Assembly (NCBI RefSeq): GCF_028802875.1
Contig: NZ_JARAMP010000001.1
Span: 186,001-250,000 of the forward strand
Direction of reading: 5' to 3'
Source: Seohaeicola sp024304985
GTDB lineage: Bacteria; Pseudomonadota; Alphaproteobacteria; Rhodobacterales; Rhodobacteraceae
DNA length: 64,000 bases
Position 1 is the first letter of the stretch, and the number at the start of each line of letters is the position of its first letter. The notes beneath the pieces are model-generated. The model did not search any database. It was not told the DNA's origin and saw nothing but the letters and a program-made list of their open reading frames with translations. Of the stretch, positions 42,983 through 52,066 are shown in pieces. Position numbers and translations under genes: made by a program.

Positions 42983-44719
42983 TCAGAGATCCATATAGAT
43001 ATGTTTCTCGGCCTTGGCACCCGGATGGGTGACTGCACCCTTGTAGGTTTCACCGACTTGCTGGGCGTACTTCCAGAGCGCGCCGCTGGCATAGATCGTG
43101 GGGCGCGGGCCTTTCCAGTCGGCTTTGCGCGCCTCAAGTTCGGCATCGGTCAGAGCGACGCTGATTTCGCCCTTGATGGCGTTCAGGGTGATCATGTCGC
43201 CATCCTTGATCAGGGCGATGGGGCCACCATGCGCCGCCTCGGGTCCGACATGGCCGACGCAGAAACCACGGGTCGCGCCAGAGAAACGGCCATCGGTGAT
43301 CAGCGCCACCTTCTTGCCCATGCCCTGACCGGACAGGGCCGCGGTGGTGGCCAGCATCTCGCGCATGCCGGGGCCGCCTGCGGGGCCTTCGTTGCGGATG
43401 ACGATGACGTCGCCTTCTTTGTAGTCGCGCTTCTGCACGGCGGCGAAGGCGTCTTCCTCGCATTCGAAGACGCGGGCGGGGCCGGTGAAGAACTGCTGAT
43501 CCTCGGACATGCCCGCCACTTTCACGATAGCACCGGTGGGGGCCAGATTGCCCTTGAGGCCGACGACGCCGCCGGTCTTGGTGATCGGGTTGGCAACGGT
43601 GTGGATGACCTTGCCATCCGCTTCGCGGGTGATCTTGTCCAGTTCCTCGCCGATGCTGTAGCCGCTGGCGGTGATGCAATCCTCGTGGATGAGACCCGCC
43701 TTGCGCAGTTCCTTCATCACGACCGGCACGCCGCCCGCTTCATAAAGATCCTTGGCGACGTAATCGCCACCCGGCTTGAGGTTCACGAAATAGGGGGTGT
43801 CGCGGAAGATTTCGCAGACATCGTCCAGATAGAAGTCGATGCCGGCCTCGTGGGCGATTGCGGGCAGGTGCAGCCCCGCGTTGGTCGAGCCGCCGGTGCA
43901 GGCCACGACGCGGGCCGCGTTCTCCAGCGCCTTGAGCGTGACCACGTCACGGGCGCGGATGTTCTTTTCGATCAGGTTCATGACCGCACGTCCCGACGCC
44001 TCGCCATACTGGTCGCGGCTTTCATAGGGGGCGGGCATGCCGGAGGAGTTCATCAGCGCAAGGCCGATCGCTTCGGACACGCAGGCCATAGTGTTGGCGG
44101 TGAACTGACCGCCGCAAGCCCCCGAGGTCGGGCAAGCGACGCGTTCCAGAATTTCAAGCTCGGCATCGGACATGTTGCCGGCCTGATGCTGGCCCACGGC
44201 TTCGAACACGTCCTGCACGGTCACGTCCTTGCCGTTCAGGCGGCCCGGCAGGATCGACCCGCCATAGATGAAGACGGACGGCACGTTCAGGCGGACCATG
44301 GCCATCATCATGCCGGGCAGGGATTTGTCGCAGCCGGCCAGACCGACAATCGCATCATAGCAATGGCCGCGCATGGTCAGTTCAACCGTGTCGGCAATCG
44401 CCTCGCGGCTGGCGAGGGATGAGCGCATCCCCTCGTGACCCATGGCGATGCCGTCGGTCACGGTGATCGTGGTGAATTCGCGCGGGGTGCCGAAGGCTTG
44501 CTTGACGCCCATCTTCACGGCTTGCGCCTGACGGTTCAGGGCGATGTTGCAGGGGGCGGCCTCGTTCCAGCAGGTCGCGACGCCGACCAGAGGCTGGTGG
44601 ATCTCTTCCTCGTTCAGGCCCATGGCGTAGAGATATGACCGATGCGGCGCGCGCGCGGGCCCCTCGGTCACATAGCGGCTGGGCAACTTGGATTTGTCGA
44701 TGCGCGGTTTTGTGGACAT
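42983..44719 (-). CDS. ilvD: Dihydroxy-acid dehydratase
   Basis: A 578-residue dehydratase that makes 2-oxo acids from 2,3-dihydroxy acids in valine, isoleucine and pantothenate synthesis. The iron-sulfur cysteines are in TCWNEAAPCN (short form), GLAGCDKSLPG and SGACGGQFTAN. The downstream KVALITDGRFSGATRG and VGHVGPEA are typical. The ATG at 44719 follows GGGAGG. A lipoprotein gene follows 13 nt after its stop. Confidence 0.96.
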   Translation of the reverse strand: MSTKPRIDKSKLPSRYVTEGPARAPHRSYLYAMGLNEEEIHQPLVGVATCWNEAAPCNIALNRQAQAVKMGVKQAFGTPREFTTITVTDGIAMGHEGMRSSLASREAIADTVELTMRGHCYDAIVGLAGCDKSLPGMMMAMVRLNVPSVFIYGGSILPGRLNGKDVTVQDVFEAVGQHQAGNMSDAELEILERVACPTSGACGGQFTANTMACVSEAIGLALMNSSGMPAPYESRDQYGEASGRAVMNLIEKNIRARDVVTLKALENAARVVACTGGSTNAGLHLPAIAHEAGIDFYLDDVCEIFRDTPYFVNLKPGGDYVAKDLYEAGGVPVVMKELRKAGLIHEDCITASGYSIGEELDKITREADGKVIHTVANPITKTGGVVGLKGNLAPTGAIVKVAGMSEDQQFFTGPARVFECEEDAFAAVQKRDYKEGDVIVIRNEGPAGGPGMREMLATTAALSGQGMGKKVALITDGRFSGATRGFCVGHVGPEAAHGGPIALIKDGDMITLNAIKGEISVALTDAELEARKADWKGPRPTIYASGALWKYAQQVGETYKGAVTHPGAKAEKHIYMDL

Positions 44720-44885
44720 GGCGGCCTCCCCGGTAACTGTGTCCGGTTCGGAATAAAGAAGCGTTTGGCATGGCACAAGGGTGATTGACGGACGTGGCGT
44801 CACAGGGCGCGCGGGCCTGCTGCGGCGTTGACACATGCGGTTTGCAGGCAAAGACTGTGCCCATCATCGCGGAGGGGAGGACGAG

Positions 44886-45869
44886 ATGGCACCGGACAGC
44901 ACGATGGATATGGCGGGCAAGTCCCATCAGGCGCTGGGGCGCGACTTCTTTTCGACCGAGGAGATCCGGGCGCTGGCGGAACGATCCGACCTTTGGGGCG
45001 GGTGGCTGATCCTGCATTGCTGGGGCACCATCGCGCTGGCGCTGGCGCTGTTCGGGGTGTGGCCGAATCCGCTGACATTCCTGCTGGCCGTGGTGATCAT
45101 CGGGTCGCGGCAGCTGGGTCTGGCGATCCTGATGCATGAGGCGGCGCATAACGCGCTGTTCCGGTCGCGCGCCCTGAATGAGTGGGTGGGCGAGTGGCTG
45201 TGCGGGCGGCCCATTCTGGCCGATCTGGCCGAATATCGGCGCTATCACCTGAAACACCATCGGCATACGCAGACGGAGGAAGACCCCGATCTGATCCTGT
45301 CGAAACCCTTTCCCACGACCCGCGCGTCGCTGCGGCGCAAACTGTGGCGCGACATCACGGGGCGCACGGGGATCAAGCAGCGCAGCCAGCAGATCATGTT
45401 CGCGCTGAAGATGGCAGGCGAGGTGGAAGGCCAGCCCGGCGCACAGGAATTGGCGCAGGCGTTTTCCGGCCCTGTGATCGGGCGGGCGCTGATTGCCAAT
45501 GCGGTGCTGTTCGCGCTGATGTGGGCGGTGGGCGCGTGGTGGTGGTGGCTGGCCTTCTGGGTGTTGCCGCTGCTGACGTGGTTCCAGCTGGTCCTGCGCA
45601 TCCGCAATATCGCGGAACATGGCGCGGTCGAGGCGGTGGATGATCCTTTGCGCAACACGCGCACGACGAAGGCGGGGCCGTTGATGCGGCTGCTGGTGGC
45701 GCCCTATTGGGTCAATTACCATCTTGAGCATCATCTGGTGATGCATGTGCCCGCGCGGAACCTGCCACGTCTGCACCGGATGCTGGTGGCGCGGGGCCAT
45801 GCGGCACGGATGCAGATCGCCGAGACCTATCTGGACGTGCTGCGCATCGCCTCGTCCCGGCCGGCCTGA
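44886..45869 (+). CDS. Fatty acid desaturase family protein
   Basis: A 327-residue membrane di-iron enzyme. All three histidine boxes are present: HEAAH (84-88), HLKHHRH (about 120-126) and NYHLEHH (about 265-271). Four hydrophobic segments flank them. It desaturates or hydroxylates an acyl chain, lipid or isoprenoid; the substrate is not evident. The ATG at 44886 has GGAGG upstream. It is divergent from ilvD. Confidence 0.88.
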   Translation: MAPDSTMDMAGKSHQALGRDFFSTEEIRALAERSDLWGGWLILHCWGTIALALALFGVWPNPLTFLLAVVIIGSRQLGLAILMHEAAHNALFRSRALNEWVGEWLCGRPILADLAEYRRYHLKHHRHTQTEEDPDLILSKPFPTTRASLRRKLWRDITGRTGIKQRSQQIMFALKMAGEVEGQPGAQELAQAFSGPVIGRALIANAVLFALMWAVGAWWWWLAFWVLPLLTWFQLVLRIRNIAEHGAVEAVDDPLRNTRTTKAGPLMRLLVAPYWVNYHLEHHLVMHVPARNLPRLHRMLVARGHAARMQIAETYLDVLRIASSRPA

Positions 45870-45960
45870 GGCAAAGACATGATGTCGGGGGACGACCCCC
45901 CTGTTCGGCATCGGTCCGGCGCGCTAGTTTCGGGCGGAGAATGTCTTGCAGGCCGCCCCG

Positions 45961-46848
45961 ATGCGATATGATGCCCATTCCGCCTTTGTCGCGCCCGCAC
46001 GCCGCCGGGCCGAGATCTGGCGTCTGCTGTTAGGGCTTGTCCTGATCGTGGCGATCGTGCTTGGCCTGACTGCTCTGTTTCACATGGCCGTCCTGACCTA
46101 TGGCGGTGACGCGCTGCACCGCGACATCACCCGGCTGGAGGGGACGGGCCAGACCGCCGCCGGGGTCTTGACCCTGCTTTACAGCTTTCTGATCATGACG
46201 CTGGCCGTGGTGGTGGTGACCGCGCAGTTGCACCGGCGCAGTCCTTTGACCCTTTTGGGGCCGATCCCCTTGATGATGCGGCAATTCGGGGCGGTGGTGG
46301 CGGTGCTGATCGCGTTGGGAATCGCCATTGCGGTGTTGCCGCCATGGGGGTTTGACGATCCGGTCAGCGCGGGCCTGCCCCCCTTGCGTTGGCTTTTGCT
46401 TTTGCCTTTGGCGCTTTTGGCCGTCCTGATCCAGACATCGGCCGAGGAGATTTTGTTCCGCGGCTATCTGCAACAACAACTGGCAGCGCGGTTTCGTAGC
46501 CCGGTGATCTGGATGGTCGTCCCTGCGCTGCTGTTCGGGGTGTTGCATTACCGCCCGGATGCCGGGGCCAACGGTGGGTTGATCATGCTTTGGGCCGCCG
46601 GCTTTGCGCTGGCTGCGGCTGATCTGACCGCGCGGGCGGGCACTCTGGGGCCGGCGATCGGGCTGCATTTCATGTCGAATGCCAGTGCGTTGCTGATCCT
46701 GTCGGCGGAAGGGACGCTGTCGGGGCTGGCGCTGTTCCGGTTGCAGATCGACATGGCCGACCCGGTGGCCTTGCGCCCCTATCTGCTGATCGACGCGACA
46801 ATGATCCTGATCGGCTGGCTGGCCGCACGTCTGGCGATCCGCCGCTGA
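45961..46848 (+). CDS. CPBP-family intramembrane metalloprotease, first of two
   Basis: A 295-residue multi-pass protein of the CPBP/ABI (CAAX prenyl protease-like) family. Motif 1, EEILFRGYLQQQL, motif 2, LLFGVLHYRPD, and motif 3, GLHFMSNA, carry the Glu, Arg and His residues of the active site. Around eight membrane helices are expected. A second homologue follows with its start overlapping this stop (TGATG). Bacterial members are linked to protein processing, bacteriocin immunity or membrane signalling; the role here is unknown. Confidence 0.88.
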   Translation: MRYDAHSAFVAPARRRAEIWRLLLGLVLIVAIVLGLTALFHMAVLTYGGDALHRDITRLEGTGQTAAGVLTLLYSFLIMTLAVVVVTAQLHRRSPLTLLGPIPLMMRQFGAVVAVLIALGIAIAVLPPWGFDDPVSAGLPPLRWLLLLPLALLAVLIQTSAEEILFRGYLQQQLAARFRSPVIWMVVPALLFGVLHYRPDAGANGGLIMLWAAGFALAAADLTARAGTLGPAIGLHFMSNASALLILSAEGTLSGLALFRLQIDMADPVALRPYLLIDATMILIGWLAARLAIRR

Positions 46849-47777
46849 TGCCGCGCGCCGCCTATGCCGCGCATGCGCGTTTCATCGAACCGGCGCGGGC
46901 GGTGTCTGATCTGCGCCTTCTGGTGGTGGGTGTTCTGCTGGTCGAGGTGATCTATCTGGCCACGTCGCATCTGATCGACCCTTTTTTCACGCTGTTAGAT
47001 GTGATCCCCGCGTATGAGGTGAGGAACGGCTCGACTCCGGCAGGCCTGCGGGTGCAATTATTCAGCTTTGTCACGCTCGGCCTGGCTGTGGTGCTGGTGG
47101 TGCGGCGTCTTCATGGGCGCGGCTTCCTGAGCCTGCTTGGCCCGGTTGGGCCGGTGCTGCGCCAGACCATGCAAGTAACGGTGATCGCGGGCGGGCTGAT
47201 GCTGGCAGTGCAGATCCTGTGGCTGGACCCCGAGATGCTGCGCTATGCCGAGATGCGCCCCCTTGGGCCGTGGCTGGCGCTCTTGCCGTTGTCGCTGGCG
47301 GCCATACTGGTGCAATCGGGGGCCGAGGAGCTGTTCTATCGCGGCTATGTGCAGCAACAACTGGCGGCGCGGTATGACACGCCGTGGGTGTGGATGGTGC
47401 TGCCCAGCCTGCTGTTCGCTGCGGCGCATTTTTCGCCGGACATGTCCTATGTCGAGGCGGTGCAATACCTGCTATGGGCCTTCTGTTTCGGGGTGGCGGC
47501 CGCCGATCTGACGGCGCGCAGCGGACATCTGGGCCCCGCGATCGGCTTTCATCTTGTGAACAATGCCATGGCGTTCCTGATCTATGGCGAGGCGCAGGGG
47601 ATGGATTCCGGTCTGGCGCTGTTCCTGTTTCCGTCGGAATTGGCGCCCGGTGCCTTTCCCGATGCCCTGCCGGAGGAGGCATTCGTGGACCCACCCGCCT
47701 TTGATCTGGTGTTTGTGTTGGATATGGCGGGTATCGTGATGCTGTGGATCGCGGCGCGGATTGCAATATGGCGCTGA
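46848..47777 (+). CDS. CPBP-family intramembrane metalloprotease, second of two
   Basis: A 309-residue homologue of the preceding protein, with EELFYRGYVQQQL, LLFAAAHFSPD and GFHLVNNA as the three motifs and again several membrane helices. The two share YVQQQLAARY-like and AAADLTAR segments, so this is a tandem duplication that has diverged. Translation is coupled to the upstream gene by a one-base overlap. It ends about 80 nt before accD. Confidence 0.88.
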   Translation: MPRAAYAAHARFIEPARAVSDLRLLVVGVLLVEVIYLATSHLIDPFFTLLDVIPAYEVRNGSTPAGLRVQLFSFVTLGLAVVLVVRRLHGRGFLSLLGPVGPVLRQTMQVTVIAGGLMLAVQILWLDPEMLRYAEMRPLGPWLALLPLSLAAILVQSGAEELFYRGYVQQQLAARYDTPWVWMVLPSLLFAAAHFSPDMSYVEAVQYLLWAFCFGVAAADLTARSGHLGPAIGFHLVNNAMAFLIYGEAQGMDSGLALFLFPSELAPGAFPDALPEEAFVDPPAFDLVFVLDMAGIVMLWIAARIAIWR

Positions 47778-47859
47778 TTGCAATTTGTCGCCCGAGGGCT
47801 TAACTCGGCCCCTGAAGCGTCCATCAGGACACACGACCCCGTAAAAAGGCCCGCCGCCC

Positions 47860-48774
47860 ATGAACTGGATCACCAACTACGTCCGCCCGCGGATCAACTC
47901 GATCTTCTCGCGCCGTGAAGTGCCCGAGAACCTCTGGACGAAATGCGATGCCTGCGGGACGATGCTGTTTCACCGTGAGCTGAGCGACAACCAGAATGTC
48001 TGCACGTCCTGCGGACATCACATGTCGATCACGCCCCGCGCGCGGTTCAAGGCGCTGTTCGACGGCGGCATCTTCACCGAAGTCGCCGTGCCCGAGCCGC
48101 TGGCCGATCCTTTGCAGTTCCGCGACCAGAAGAAATATCCCGAACGGATGAAGGCGGCGCAGAAATCCACCGGCGAACGTGACGCGATGCTGGTGGCAGC
48201 GGGCGAGATCGGGCGCACGCCCATCGTGGCAGCGGCGCAGGATTTCAGCTTCATGGGCGGGTCCATGGGCATGTATGTGGGCAATGCGATCATCGCCGCC
48301 GCCGAAGAGGCGGTGAAGCTGAAGCGGCCGCTGATCCTGTTTTCGGCTGCCGGTGGCGCGCGCATGCAGGAGGGGATTCTGTCCCTGATGCAGATGCCGC
48401 GGTCCACCGTGGCGATCCAGATGCTGAAAGAGGCGGGGCTTCCTTACATCGTGGTGCTGACCCATCCGACCACGGGCGGCGTGACCGCGTCCTATGCCAT
48501 GCTGGGCGATGTGCAGATCGCCGAACCCGGTGCCTTGATCTGCTTTGCCGGCCCCCGCGTGATCGAACAGACGATCCGCGAGAAGCTGCCCGAAGGGTTC
48601 CAGCGCGCCGAATATCTGCTGGATCACGGGATGCTGGACCGCGTGACACCCCGGACCAAACTGCGCGAGGAGTTGATCACCATTACCCGGATGCTGCTGC
48701 GCCAGACGCCTGCCGTCTGGGGAGATCTGCCCGCACCGGACGCGGCCCCTGCCGCACCCGCCAGCAAGACCTGA
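47860..48774 (+). CDS. accD: Acetyl-CoA carboxylase carboxyltransferase subunit beta
   Basis: The 304-residue beta subunit of the carboxyltransferase. The N-terminal zinc ribbon has CDAC and CTSC (about 28-31 and 47-50); the crotonase-like core has GSMGMYVGNAI, FSAAGGARMQEGI and HPTTGGVTASYAML. It pairs with AccA encoded at 8840-9802. As in many bacteria it is directly followed by folC, 7 nt downstream. Confidence 0.97.
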   Translation: MNWITNYVRPRINSIFSRREVPENLWTKCDACGTMLFHRELSDNQNVCTSCGHHMSITPRARFKALFDGGIFTEVAVPEPLADPLQFRDQKKYPERMKAAQKSTGERDAMLVAAGEIGRTPIVAAAQDFSFMGGSMGMYVGNAIIAAAEEAVKLKRPLILFSAAGGARMQEGILSLMQMPRSTVAIQMLKEAGLPYIVVLTHPTTGGVTASYAMLGDVQIAEPGALICFAGPRVIEQTIREKLPEGFQRAEYLLDHGMLDRVTPRTKLREELITITRMLLRQTPAVWGDLPAPDAAPAAPASKT

Positions 48775-48781
48775 CCGGACC

Positions 48782-50056
48782 ATGACAGCCCCCGGATCGG
48801 ACGTCATCCTTGAACGGATGATGGCGCTGCACCCGAAGATCATCGACCTGACGCTGGATCGGGTCTGGCGTCTGCTGGACGCCCTGGGCAATCCGCAGGA
48901 CCGGCTGCCGCCCGTGATCCATATCGCGGGCACCAATGGCAAGGGCAGCACGCAGGCCATGATCCGTGCCGGACTGGAAGCGGCAGGTCACAGCGTGCAT
49001 GCCTATACCTCACCGCATCTGGCGCGGTTTCACGAACGGATCCGGCTGGCAGGCGCGTTGATCTCTGAGGAAGATCTGACGGCGCTGCTGGAGGAGTGTT
49101 ACGCCGCCAATGCGGGCGCGAACATCACCTATTTCGAGATCACGACCTGCGCCGCCCTGCTGGCCTTTGCCCGGACGCCTGCGGATTACACCTTGCTGGA
49201 GGTTGGTCTGGGTGGGCGACTGGATGCCACGAACGTGGTCGAAAAGCCCGCGCTTTGCATCATCACGCCCGTGTCTATGGACCATGAGCAGTATCTTGGC
49301 GACACCCTTGCCAAGATCGCGGGTGAGAAGGCAGGCATCCTCAAGCGCGGCGTTCCTTGCGTTGTCGGGCCGCAATCCGAGGAAGGGCTTGAGGCGATTG
49401 AAACGATTGCCGCGCGTGTTGGTGCGCCGCTGCTGATCCACGGGCAGCATTGGCATGTAATGCGGGAAGGCGACCGGATGGTCTATCAGGATGAGAACGG
49501 CCTGCTGGACCTGCCTTTGCCGAACCTGCCCGGCGCGCATCAGATCCAGAACGCGGGGGCTGCGCTGGCCGCCTTGCGCCATCTGGGCCAGTCTGACGTC
49601 ACATATGAGGCCGCCGTGACCCGCGCCTTCTGGCCGGCCAGGATGCAGCGCTTGCGGCAGGGTCCGTTGGTGGATCTGGCCCCCGAGATCGAATTGTGGC
49701 TGGACGGCGGGCATAACCCTGCGGCGGGTGAGGCGATCGGCGCGCACCTGGCGACCCTGCCCCGGCGGCCTACGCATCTGATCTGCGGGATGCTGAACAC
49801 CAAGGATATCGGTGGCTATCTTCGCCCGATGGCCCCGCATGTCGCCAGCCTGCATGCCGTCAGCATTCCTGACACGGCGGCCACCCTGCCCGCCGAAGAA
49901 ACCGCGAAAGCCGCGACAGCGGCGGGGATTGCGGCCACGATCTCGGGTTCGGTGGCCGAGGCTCTGGGTGATATCGCCGCGCATGATCCGCGGGCGCGCG
50001 TCCTGATCTGCGGGTCGCTTTATCTGGCGGGCGGCGTGCTGCGCGACAACGGCTAG
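48782..50056 (+). CDS. folC: Folylpolyglutamate synthase / dihydrofolate synthase
   Basis: A 424-residue Mur-ligase-like enzyme that adds glutamate to dihydropteroate and to folates. The P-loop is HIAGTNGKGST (about 43-53), followed by YTSPHLARFHERI, LLEVGLGGRLDATNV, and the DHEQYLGDTLAKIAGEKAGI segment. Length is normal. It is translationally close to accD and probably ends the unit; a candidate small RNA gene begins about 65 nt downstream. Confidence 0.95.
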   Translation: MTAPGSDVILERMMALHPKIIDLTLDRVWRLLDALGNPQDRLPPVIHIAGTNGKGSTQAMIRAGLEAAGHSVHAYTSPHLARFHERIRLAGALISEEDLTALLEECYAANAGANITYFEITTCAALLAFARTPADYTLLEVGLGGRLDATNVVEKPALCIITPVSMDHEQYLGDTLAKIAGEKAGILKRGVPCVVGPQSEEGLEAIETIAARVGAPLLIHGQHWHVMREGDRMVYQDENGLLDLPLPNLPGAHQIQNAGAALAALRHLGQSDVTYEAAVTRAFWPARMQRLRQGPLVDLAPEIELWLDGGHNPAAGEAIGAHLATLPRRPTHLICGMLNTKDIGGYLRPMAPHVASLHAVSIPDTAATLPAEETAKAATAAGIAATISGSVAEALGDIAAHDPRARVLICGSLYLAGGVLRDNG

Positions 50057-50120
50057 GCGCGCGCGACAGGCATATCGGGACTCACTTGTGCGATTCTCTG
50101 GGCAAGCGAATCACTTTCTG

Positions 50121-50149
50121 TTGACTGATTCGAATCGATTCGCCTATAC
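50121..50149 (+). promoter_or_regulatory. Strong promoter of a candidate small RNA
   Basis: TTGACT (50121-50126) and CTATAC (50144-50149) are exactly 17 nt apart. The spacer is filled by overlapping palindromes of the GATTCGAATC type (50127-50136), and a related GATTC...GAATC pair lies just upstream, so the promoter is probably controlled. Confidence 0.65.
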
Positions 50150-50155
50150 GTTGAT

Positions 50156-50267
50156 CAGGATTTGCGGCGCGCGGTTCAGTTGCGGTCAATCGGCGCGCCT
50201 TGTGCGTTACAGGACAAGGCAGGCAGGAAACGAAAGAGGGGTCGATTCAACGGCCCCCTTTCTTTTT
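50156..50267 (+). ncRNA. Candidate small RNA, about 110 nt
   Basis: The stretch between the promoter and the T run has no convincing open frame and folds into three hairpins: GGCGCGC/GCGCGCC (50166-50172 and 50193-50199), CTTGT/ACAAG (50199-50203 and 50214-50218) and the terminator. I see no match to 6S, SRP RNA, tmRNA or a riboswitch. It lies between folC and a convergent lytic transglycosylase gene, so a trans-acting regulatory RNA is the simplest reading. Confidence 0.55.
50232..50267 (+). terminator. Terminator of the candidate small RNA
   Basis: GAAAGAGGGG pairs with CCCCCTTTC (one bulge) across a 12-nt loop and is followed by TTTTT. Confidence 0.75.
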
Positions 50268-50288
50268 GTGCGGCACGATCCCGCAGAT

Positions 50289-50771
50289 CTAGGTGCGCAA
50301 GCCGGTTTCACGGAGCATTCCGCGCCGTTTCGCCTCGTAGTAATAGCCGCGCGCGTACCACATCACCGCGCGATCATGGCTGCCATCCGCCAGAAGCCAT
50401 GCCCCGCGCAGATAACGCACCGCGTAGCGCAGGTTGGTTTCCGCATCCAGAAGATCGGACGGTTGACCGCGGAAGCCCATCGTGCGGGCGGTCGCGGGCA
50501 GGATCTGCATCAGTCCGTAATAGGGGCCGTTGCGCGCGCCGGGGCGGTGGGTGCTTTCGCGCACGATTACCCGCTGCACCAGCGCCACCGGCACGTCGTT
50601 TTCGCGCGCGGCGGCCTCGATCAGGCGTCGCAACTCGGGGGTTTCGTTGGGATAGAGCGGCGTCGCGCCGGAGGGCATCGCCTCCTCGGAGGCCCGGTCC
50701 GCACGTCCGCAGGCCGCAACGGCAAGGGACATGATCAAACCAAGGGCTGCACGGCGGGAAAAGGATACCAT
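50289..50771 (-). CDS. Lytic transglycosylase, lipoprotein type
   Basis: A 160-residue protein with a lipoprotein signal (lipobox AVAAC, about 17-21) and a single SLT/goose-lysozyme-like domain. The catalytic Glu is in VIVREST (about 70), followed by GPYYGLMQILPATARTMGF and LRYAVRYLRGA, the usual family pattern. It cleaves peptidoglycan glycan strands from the outer-membrane side. Start at 50771 with GAGG upstream. Shorter than most Slt/Mlt enzymes, consistent with a single-domain form. Confidence 0.85.
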   Translation of the reverse strand: MVSFSRRAALGLIMSLAVAACGRADRASEEAMPSGATPLYPNETPELRRLIEAAARENDVPVALVQRVIVRESTHRPGARNGPYYGLMQILPATARTMGFRGQPSDLLDAETNLRYAVRYLRGAWLLADGSHDRAVMWYARGYYYEAKRRGMLRETGLRT

Positions 50772-50863
50772 CACGACCTCGGACAAATTAAACCTGAAAA
50801 CCTGATACTCTGCTGCCTGCGCTGACAGAACAGGTTCTTTGACCGTCGGCAAGGGAATGCCGA

Positions 50864-51928
50864 TCAGCCGGGCTGACGCGCCCAATCCGCCGATTGCATC
50901 TCGCGCAGGCGGCTGGCCGTGCGTTCGAACTCGAAGGTGCCTTCGCCTTCGAGATACAGATATTCCGGTGGGGCGGCGGCGGAACAGATCAGCCTGACCT
51001 TCGCCTCGTAGAGCGCGTCGATCAAGGTAACGAAACGCTTGGCCTCGTTGAAATTCGACCGCCCGAGACTGGGGATATTCTCAAGCACCAGCACGCGTGC
51101 GGCTTCGGCCAGTGCCAGATAATCGGCCGCACCGAGGGGCTTGCCGCACAGGTCATAGAAGGATGCGCGTGCCACACCGTTGCGGAAGGCCGGGATCTCG
51201 ACCTGCCGGCCCTTTACATGCAGGGTCAGGGGTTCGGCCGCACCGCCTGTCAGATCGGTCCAGACCTGCGCGATGGCGGTGCGGGCGGCATCGTTGATCG
51301 GTGTGAAATAGACGGGCGAGCCCTCAAGCCGATCCTGCCGGTAATCGCGGTGGCTGACCAGTTCATGCACCACCATCCGGTCTTTCAGCAGCGCGATGAA
51401 GGGCAGGAAGATCTGCCGGTTCAGCCCGTGTTTATACAGGTCATCCGGCACACGGTTCGACGTGGTCACCACCACGACACCGGCCTTGAACAGCGCCTCG
51501 AACAGGCGGCCCACGATCATGGCATCGGTGATGTCGGTGATCTGCATCTCGTCGAAGGCCAGAACCTTGACCGAGGCCGCGACATCGGCGGCGACCGGGG
51601 CAATCGCATCCTCGACCCCGCGCTGGCGGGCCTTGTGCATGCCGTTGTGGATTTCCTGCATGAAGGCGTGAAAATGCACCCGGCGCACCGGCACGTCCAG
51701 ATTCTCGACGAAGAGGTCCATCAGCATGGACTTGCCGCGTCCCACACCGCCCCAGAGATACAGGCCCTTGGGCGGTTCGGGGGGTTTGCGGAACAGGCCC
51801 CGCTTCACCGGCTGGGCCAATGCGGCGCGGATACGCTCGAACTCGGGCAGCGCTTCAAGCTGCGCGTCATCGGCGGTCAGGCTGCCATCGCGGACGCGGG
51901 CTTCGTAGATCTGGAGCAGTGTTGTCAT
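50864..51928 (-). CDS. zapE: Cell division protein ZapE (AFG1-like ATPase)
   Basis: A 354-residue P-loop ATPase of the ZapE/AFG1 family, which in E. coli acts at the Z-ring during constriction. Walker A is GGVGRGKS (about 60-67), the following HFHAFMQEIH is a family hallmark, and Walker B is VLAFDEMQITD. SNRVPDDLYKHGLNR is also conserved. It precedes the lytic transglycosylase gene on the same strand. Confidence 0.93.
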   Translation of the reverse strand: MTTLLQIYEARVRDGSLTADDAQLEALPEFERIRAALAQPVKRGLFRKPPEPPKGLYLWGGVGRGKSMLMDLFVENLDVPVRRVHFHAFMQEIHNGMHKARQRGVEDAIAPVAADVAASVKVLAFDEMQITDITDAMIVGRLFEALFKAGVVVVTTSNRVPDDLYKHGLNRQIFLPFIALLKDRMVVHELVSHRDYRQDRLEGSPVYFTPINDAARTAIAQVWTDLTGGAAEPLTLHVKGRQVEIPAFRNGVARASFYDLCGKPLGAADYLALAEAARVLVLENIPSLGRSNFNEAKRFVTLIDALYEAKVRLICSAAAPPEYLYLEGEGTFEFERTASRLREMQSADWARQPG

Positions 51929-52006
51929 GCCCTCTCCTTAGCCCGCGCCCTGATCCATGAAAAGACGCCTCACCATCAGCAAAGCTGTGGCGCATCCTCA
52001 CATTTC

Positions 52007-52018
52007 GTCAATTGACGC
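52007..52018. promoter_or_regulatory. Palindrome upstream of the MFS gene
   Basis: CGTCAATTGACG is a perfect 12-bp palindrome, 49 nt before the transporter start codon; its right half contains TTGACG, a possible -35. Position suggests an operator for the transporter or the divergent zapE. Confidence 0.35.
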
Positions 52019-52066
52019 TGCAAATGAATAGCTTAGGTTTCGCCCGAGCCTTTCAGGAATTCCCAA

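Noticed and set aside
50156..50267. Candidate RNA as 6S RNA, SRP RNA or a riboswitch
   Set aside because: It is too short or lacks the long bulged stem of 6S, lacks the SRP GGAAGG loop motif, and does not sit in a 5' leader (the next gene is convergent).
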